Source: Streptomyces antibioticus
GTDB lineage: Bacteria; Actinomycetota; Actinomycetes; Streptomycetales; Streptomycetaceae
Assembly (NCBI RefSeq): GCF_002019855.1
Contig: NZ_CM007717.1
Span: 5,567,798-5,631,797, forward strand
DNA: 64,000 nt
Direction: 5' to 3'
Part shown: in pieces, positions 60,947-64,000 of the stretch
How the letters are laid out: the number at the start of each line of letters is the position of its first letter
How positions within the stretch are numbered: the first letter of the stretch is position 1
Translations under genes and position numbers: made by a program
Notes under the pieces: generated by a model
The model's input: the letters and a program-made list of their open reading frames with translations, nothing else
Database searches by the model: none
Told to the model about the DNA's origin: nothing

Positions 60947-61000
60947 CGTGTGACCCGGCTCGTGTGACCCGGCTCGTGCGACGCGGCTCGTGTGACGGAC
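60947..61000 (+). repeat. 14-base tandem repeat between adnA and adnB
   Basis: CGTGTGACCCGGCT occurs at 60947-60960 and 60961-60974, with a variant at 60975-60988 and a partial copy at 60989-61000. It is non-coding and lies upstream of the adnB promoter candidate. It may bind a protein or simply vary in copy number. Confidence 0.85.
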
Positions 61001-61087
61001 CGCACCACTGGCGCTGACCTGCGCTTCTCCCATCCCGGCGAGGCGATTTGTCATCGACTGTCAGTGGTCGCCGCTAGCCTTCGCCCC

Positions 61088-64000
61088 ATGCCCGCCCGTA
61101 TCACCGATCCCGAGCAGCTCAAGGAGCTCCTCGGGATCCCCTTCACCCCGGAGCAGACGGCCTGCATCACCGCGCCGCCCGCCCCGCAGGTGATCGTGGC
61201 CGGAGCCGGCTCGGGCAAGACGACGGTGATGGCCGCGCGCGTGGTCTGGCTGGTCGGCACCGGCCAGGTCGCCCCCGAGCAGGTCCTCGGCCTCACCTTC
61301 ACCAACAAGGCCGCGGGCGAACTCGCCGAACGCGTCCGCACGGCACTGGTCGGGGCCGGTGTCACCGACCCCGACGTGATCGACCCGGACAACCCGCCGG
61401 GCGAACCGGTCATCTCGACCTACCACGCCTTCGCGGGACGGCTGCTGACCGACCACGGACTGCGCATCGGCCTGGAACCGTCCGCCCGGCTCCTCGCCGA
61501 CGCCACCCGCTACCAGCTCGCCGCGCGCGTGCTGCGCGAGGCCCCCGGCCCCTACCCCTCGCTCACCCGCTCCTTCGCCGACCTGGTCAGCGACCTCCTC
61601 GCCCTCGACGCCGAACTCGCCGAACACCTCGTCCGGCCCGAGGACCTGCGCACCTGGGACGCCGGGCTGCTCACCGCCCTCGAAGGCGCCAAGCTCACCA
61701 ACGCCGACCTGCGCAAGGTCCCCGAGACGGCCGCCGCCCGCCGGGAACTCGCCGAGCTGGTGCTGCGCTACCGCGCCGCCAAGCGCGAGCGCGACCTGCT
61801 CGACTTCGGCGACCAGATCGCCCTGGCCGCGCAGCTCGGCGGGATCCCGGAGGCCGGGCGGATCCTGCGCGACGAGTTCCGGGTCGTCCTGCTCGACGAG
61901 TACCAGGACACCTCGGTGGCCCAGCGCATCCTGCTCGCCGGCCTGTTCGGCGGCGGCTCCGGCCACCCCGTGACCGCCGTCGGCGACCCCTGCCAGGCCA
62001 TCTACGGCTGGCGCGGCGCCTCCGTCGCCAACCTCGACGACTTCCCCGACCACTTCGCCCACGCCGACGGCACCCCCGCCACCCGACAGGCGCTCAGCGA
62101 GAACCGCCGCAGCGGCGGCCGTCTCCTCGACCTCGCCAACGGCCTCGCCGAACCCCTGCGCGCCATGCACGCGGGCGTGGAGGCGCTCCGCCCGGCACCC
62201 GGCGCCGAACGCGACGGCACGGTCCGCTGCGCCCTCCTGCCCACCCACGCCGAGGAGATCGACTGGATCGCCGACTCCGTTGCCCACCTCGTCGCCACCG
62301 GCACGGCCCCCGGCGAGATCGCCGTGCTGTGCCGCACCGCCACCGACTTCGCGGAGATCCAGGGCGCCCTGGTCGCCCGGGACGTGCCCGTCGAGGTGGT
62401 CGGCCTCTCCGGACTGCTGCACCTGCCCGAGGTCGCCGACCTGGTCGCCGTCTGCGAGGTGCTCCAGGACCCCGGCGCCAACGCCTCCCTGGTCCGGCTG
62501 CTGACCGGCCCGCGCTGGCGCATCGGCCCCCGCGACCTCGCCCTCCTCGGACGGCGGGCCCGGCTGCTCGTCTCCCACGCGCGCGGGGACGACGACGGCG
62601 ACCTCGACCGCCGTCTCGCCGAGGCCGTCGAGGGGGTCGACCCCTCCGAGGTGATATCGCTCGCGGACGCCCTCGACACCTTCCTGGAGACGCCGCTGGA
62701 GGGCGCGCGCGACGACGGACTGCCCTTCTCGCCGGACGCGCGCGTGCGCTTCGCCCGGCTCGCCGCCGAACTGCGCGACCTGCGCCGCTCCCTGTCCGAC
62801 CCGCTGATGGACGTCCTCCACCGCGTCCTCGCCGTCACCGGCCTGGAGGTCGAGCTGTCGGCGTCCCCGCACGCCCTGGCCGCCCGCCGCTGCGAGACCC
62901 TGTCCAACTTCCTCGACGTCGCCGCGTCCTTCGCCGCCGCCGAGAGCGAGGCGAGCCTGCTCGCCTTCCTGGGCTTCCTGCGCACCGCCGCCCAGTACGA
63001 GAAGGGCCTCGACAACGCCCTGCCCGGCGGCGAGAACACCGTCAAGGTGCTCACCGCCCACAAGTCCAAGGGCCTCGAATGGGACGTCGTCGCCGTCCCC
63101 GGCCTGGTCAGCGGCACCTTCCCCAGCGGTCAGGGCCGCGAGAAGTGGACCGCCCAGGCCAAGGTGCTGCCGCACGCGCTGCGCGGCGACGCCGACACCC
63201 TGCCCGACATCGACGCCTGGGACTCCCGGGGCATGAAGTCCTTCCACGAGGCGATGAAGGACCACCAGCACACCGAGGAACTCCGCCTCGGCTACGTCAC
63301 GTTCACCCGCCCCCGCTCCCTCCTCCTCGGCTCCGGCCACTGGTGGGGCCCCACCCAGAAGAAACCGCGCGGCCCCTCCGACTTCCTGCACGCGCTGTAC
63401 GAGCACTGCGCGGCCGGACACGGCGAGATCGAGGCATGGGCCGACGAACCGGCGGAGGACGAGGAGAACCCCACCCTGCACGCGGCACGGGCCGACCAGG
63501 TCTGGCCGCTCCCGCTGGACGACGCCGCGCTCGCCCGCCGCCGTGCCGCCGCCGAGACGGTCCTCGCCCACCTGGACGCCCTCGCCGCACACGCGTCCGA
63601 CGACCCCGCCGCCACCGCCACCCACGATCCGGACATGTACGACGACCCGGACTGGCCGCCACCGCCCGACGGGGACGACGAGCACGACGGCTACGAGGCG
63701 TACGACGAGGAGGACCCGTTCGGCGACGACCCGTTCGAAGACGCCCCGTTCGGGGACGAGACCCTCGGGGACGACCCGTACGACGACACCACCCGGGTCA
63801 CCGTCCCCCACCAGGCCCCACCCCCCGAGCCCCCCGTCACCACCCCCGTCACCACCCCTGCCCCCACCCCCGATCCCGGCCGCCGCCGCCCCCGTCTCAC
63901 CCCGGAGGAGGCCCGTACCGTCGGCTCCTGGGACCGCGACCTCGACGCGCTCTCCGGGGAGCTGCTGCGCGCCCGCCGCGGCGTCACCGACGTCCCCCTG
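61088..64000 (+). CDS. adnB: AdnB-like helicase-nuclease subunit, 3' partial
   Basis: The partner UvrD-type motor of AdnAB; 971 residues are present and the frame is open to the window edge. Walker A is VAGAGSGKTT, motif II LLDEYQDTS, motif III VGDPCQAIYGWRGAS, and TAHKSKGLEW and YVTFTRPRSLL mark motifs V and VI. After residue 840 a long Asp/Glu/Pro-rich linker leads toward the nuclease domain, which begins near the edge (SWDRDLDALSGEL). TAGCCT ends exactly 7 bases before the ATG, with no ribosome site, so it is probably leaderless and can be expressed apart from adnA. Confidence 0.93.
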   Translation, partial: MPARITDPEQLKELLGIPFTPEQTACITAPPAPQVIVAGAGSGKTTVMAARVVWLVGTGQVAPEQVLGLTFTNKAAGELAERVRTALVGAGVTDPDVIDPDNPPGEPVISTYHAFAGRLLTDHGLRIGLEPSARLLADATRYQLAARVLREAPGPYPSLTRSFADLVSDLLALDAELAEHLVRPEDLRTWDAGLLTALEGAKLTNADLRKVPETAAARRELAELVLRYRAAKRERDLLDFGDQIALAAQLGGIPEAGRILRDEFRVVLLDEYQDTSVAQRILLAGLFGGGSGHPVTAVGDPCQAIYGWRGASVANLDDFPDHFAHADGTPATRQALSENRRSGGRLLDLANGLAEPLRAMHAGVEALRPAPGAERDGTVRCALLPTHAEEIDWIADSVAHLVATGTAPGEIAVLCRTATDFAEIQGALVARDVPVEVVGLSGLLHLPEVADLVAVCEVLQDPGANASLVRLLTGPRWRIGPRDLALLGRRARLLVSHARGDDDGDLDRRLAEAVEGVDPSEVISLADALDTFLETPLEGARDDGLPFSPDARVRFARLAAELRDLRRSLSDPLMDVLHRVLAVTGLEVELSASPHALAARRCETLSNFLDVAASFAAAESEASLLAFLGFLRTAAQYEKGLDNALPGGENTVKVLTAHKSKGLEWDVVAVPGLVSGTFPSGQGREKWTAQAKVLPHALRGDADTLPDIDAWDSRGMKSFHEAMKDHQHTEELRLGYVTFTRPRSLLLGSGHWWGPTQKKPRGPSDFLHALYEHCAAGHGEIEAWADEPAEDEENPTLHAARADQVWPLPLDDAALARRRAAAETVLAHLDALAAHASDDPAATATHDPDMYDDPDWPPPPDGDDEHDGYEAYDEEDPFGDDPFEDAPFGDETLGDDPYDDTTRVTVPHQAPPPEPPVTTPVTTPAPTPDPGRRRPRLTPEEARTVGSWDRDLDALSGELLRARRGVTDVPL

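Noticed and set aside
61061..63811. Very long open frame on the minus strand opposite adnB
   Set aside because: It is a shadow of the true plus-strand gene: composition is Gly/Val/Gln-rich without domains, whereas the plus strand shows all helicase motifs.

Overview
The window is chromosomal DNA from a high-GC actinomycete, almost certainly a Streptomyces. The grounds are GC-rich wobble positions, frequent GTG starts, GTGA/ATGA stop-start overlaps, several probable leaderless genes with a -10 box about 7 bases before the ATG, and a gene content typical of the Streptomyces core. I see no tRNA, rRNA, CRISPR, insertion sequence, integrase or phage gene. About 55 protein genes are called. Both end genes are cut by the window: the first lacks its 5' end and the last (adnB-like) runs off the right edge.

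Region 1 (1-10.3 kb): a partial proline/glycine-rich membrane protein; an ABC-2 exporter with its own DesK/NarL-type two-component system in one overlapping operon, preceded by a nested palindrome; a SirB1-type protein and a GNAT acetyltransferase on the minus strand; the 7Fe-8S ferredoxin fdxA; and the lysine-pathway aminotransferase dapC. Region 2 (10.3-28.9 kb): a lysozyme-fold membrane protein, dapE, a LOG-family protein, folP, a DivIVA-domain protein, tag, an enoyl-CoA hydratase, a 55-residue DUF3117 protein, an O-methyltransferase, then the envelope-stress block sigE - anti-sigma - htrA - tatB, followed by mrp, DUF1003, an MgtE-N/CBS protein, a lipoprotein and corA. From memory, this order closely follows the Mycobacterium tuberculosis Rv1202-Rv1239 region.

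Region 3 (28.9-44.1 kb): an SUFU-like protein, an MFS transporter behind an AT-rich control region, a zinc-ribbon protein, a PHP phosphoesterase, MarC, a 50-residue microprotein, a NYN-domain protein, an alpha/beta hydrolase, a DEAD-box RNA helicase with a long Lys/Arg-rich repeat tail, a ferritin-like protein, DUF3107, a TetR regulator, a second hydrolase and a DUF3152 protein with a metzincin-like zinc site. Region 4 (44.3-49.5 kb): a tightly packed cluster of a PelF-like glycosyltransferase, a polytopic membrane protein, a possible 45-residue peptide, a sugar epimerase/dehydratase and a spherulin-4 (GH135-like) protein. This looks like an exopolysaccharide or glycoconjugate system and is the best candidate for an uncharacterised system here. 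Region 5 (49.5-64 kb): moeZ, two paralogous S33 lipoprotein peptidases, a pseudokinase/flippase fusion, an alkyltransferase-like protein without the catalytic cysteine, and the adnA-adnB helicase-nuclease pair. Helicase - ferritin-like - DUF3107 - TetR - DUF3152 - moeZ - MGMT-like - adnAB again resembles a mycobacterial block (Rv3201c-Rv3212, from memory).

Three sites fit the thiol-stress sigma factor SigR consensus GGAAT-N18-GTT: before moeZ (exact), before the 50-residue microprotein (exact) and before sigE (GGAAC variant). Together they suggest that thiol-oxidative stress feeds into sulfur-carrier chemistry and the envelope-stress sigma factor.
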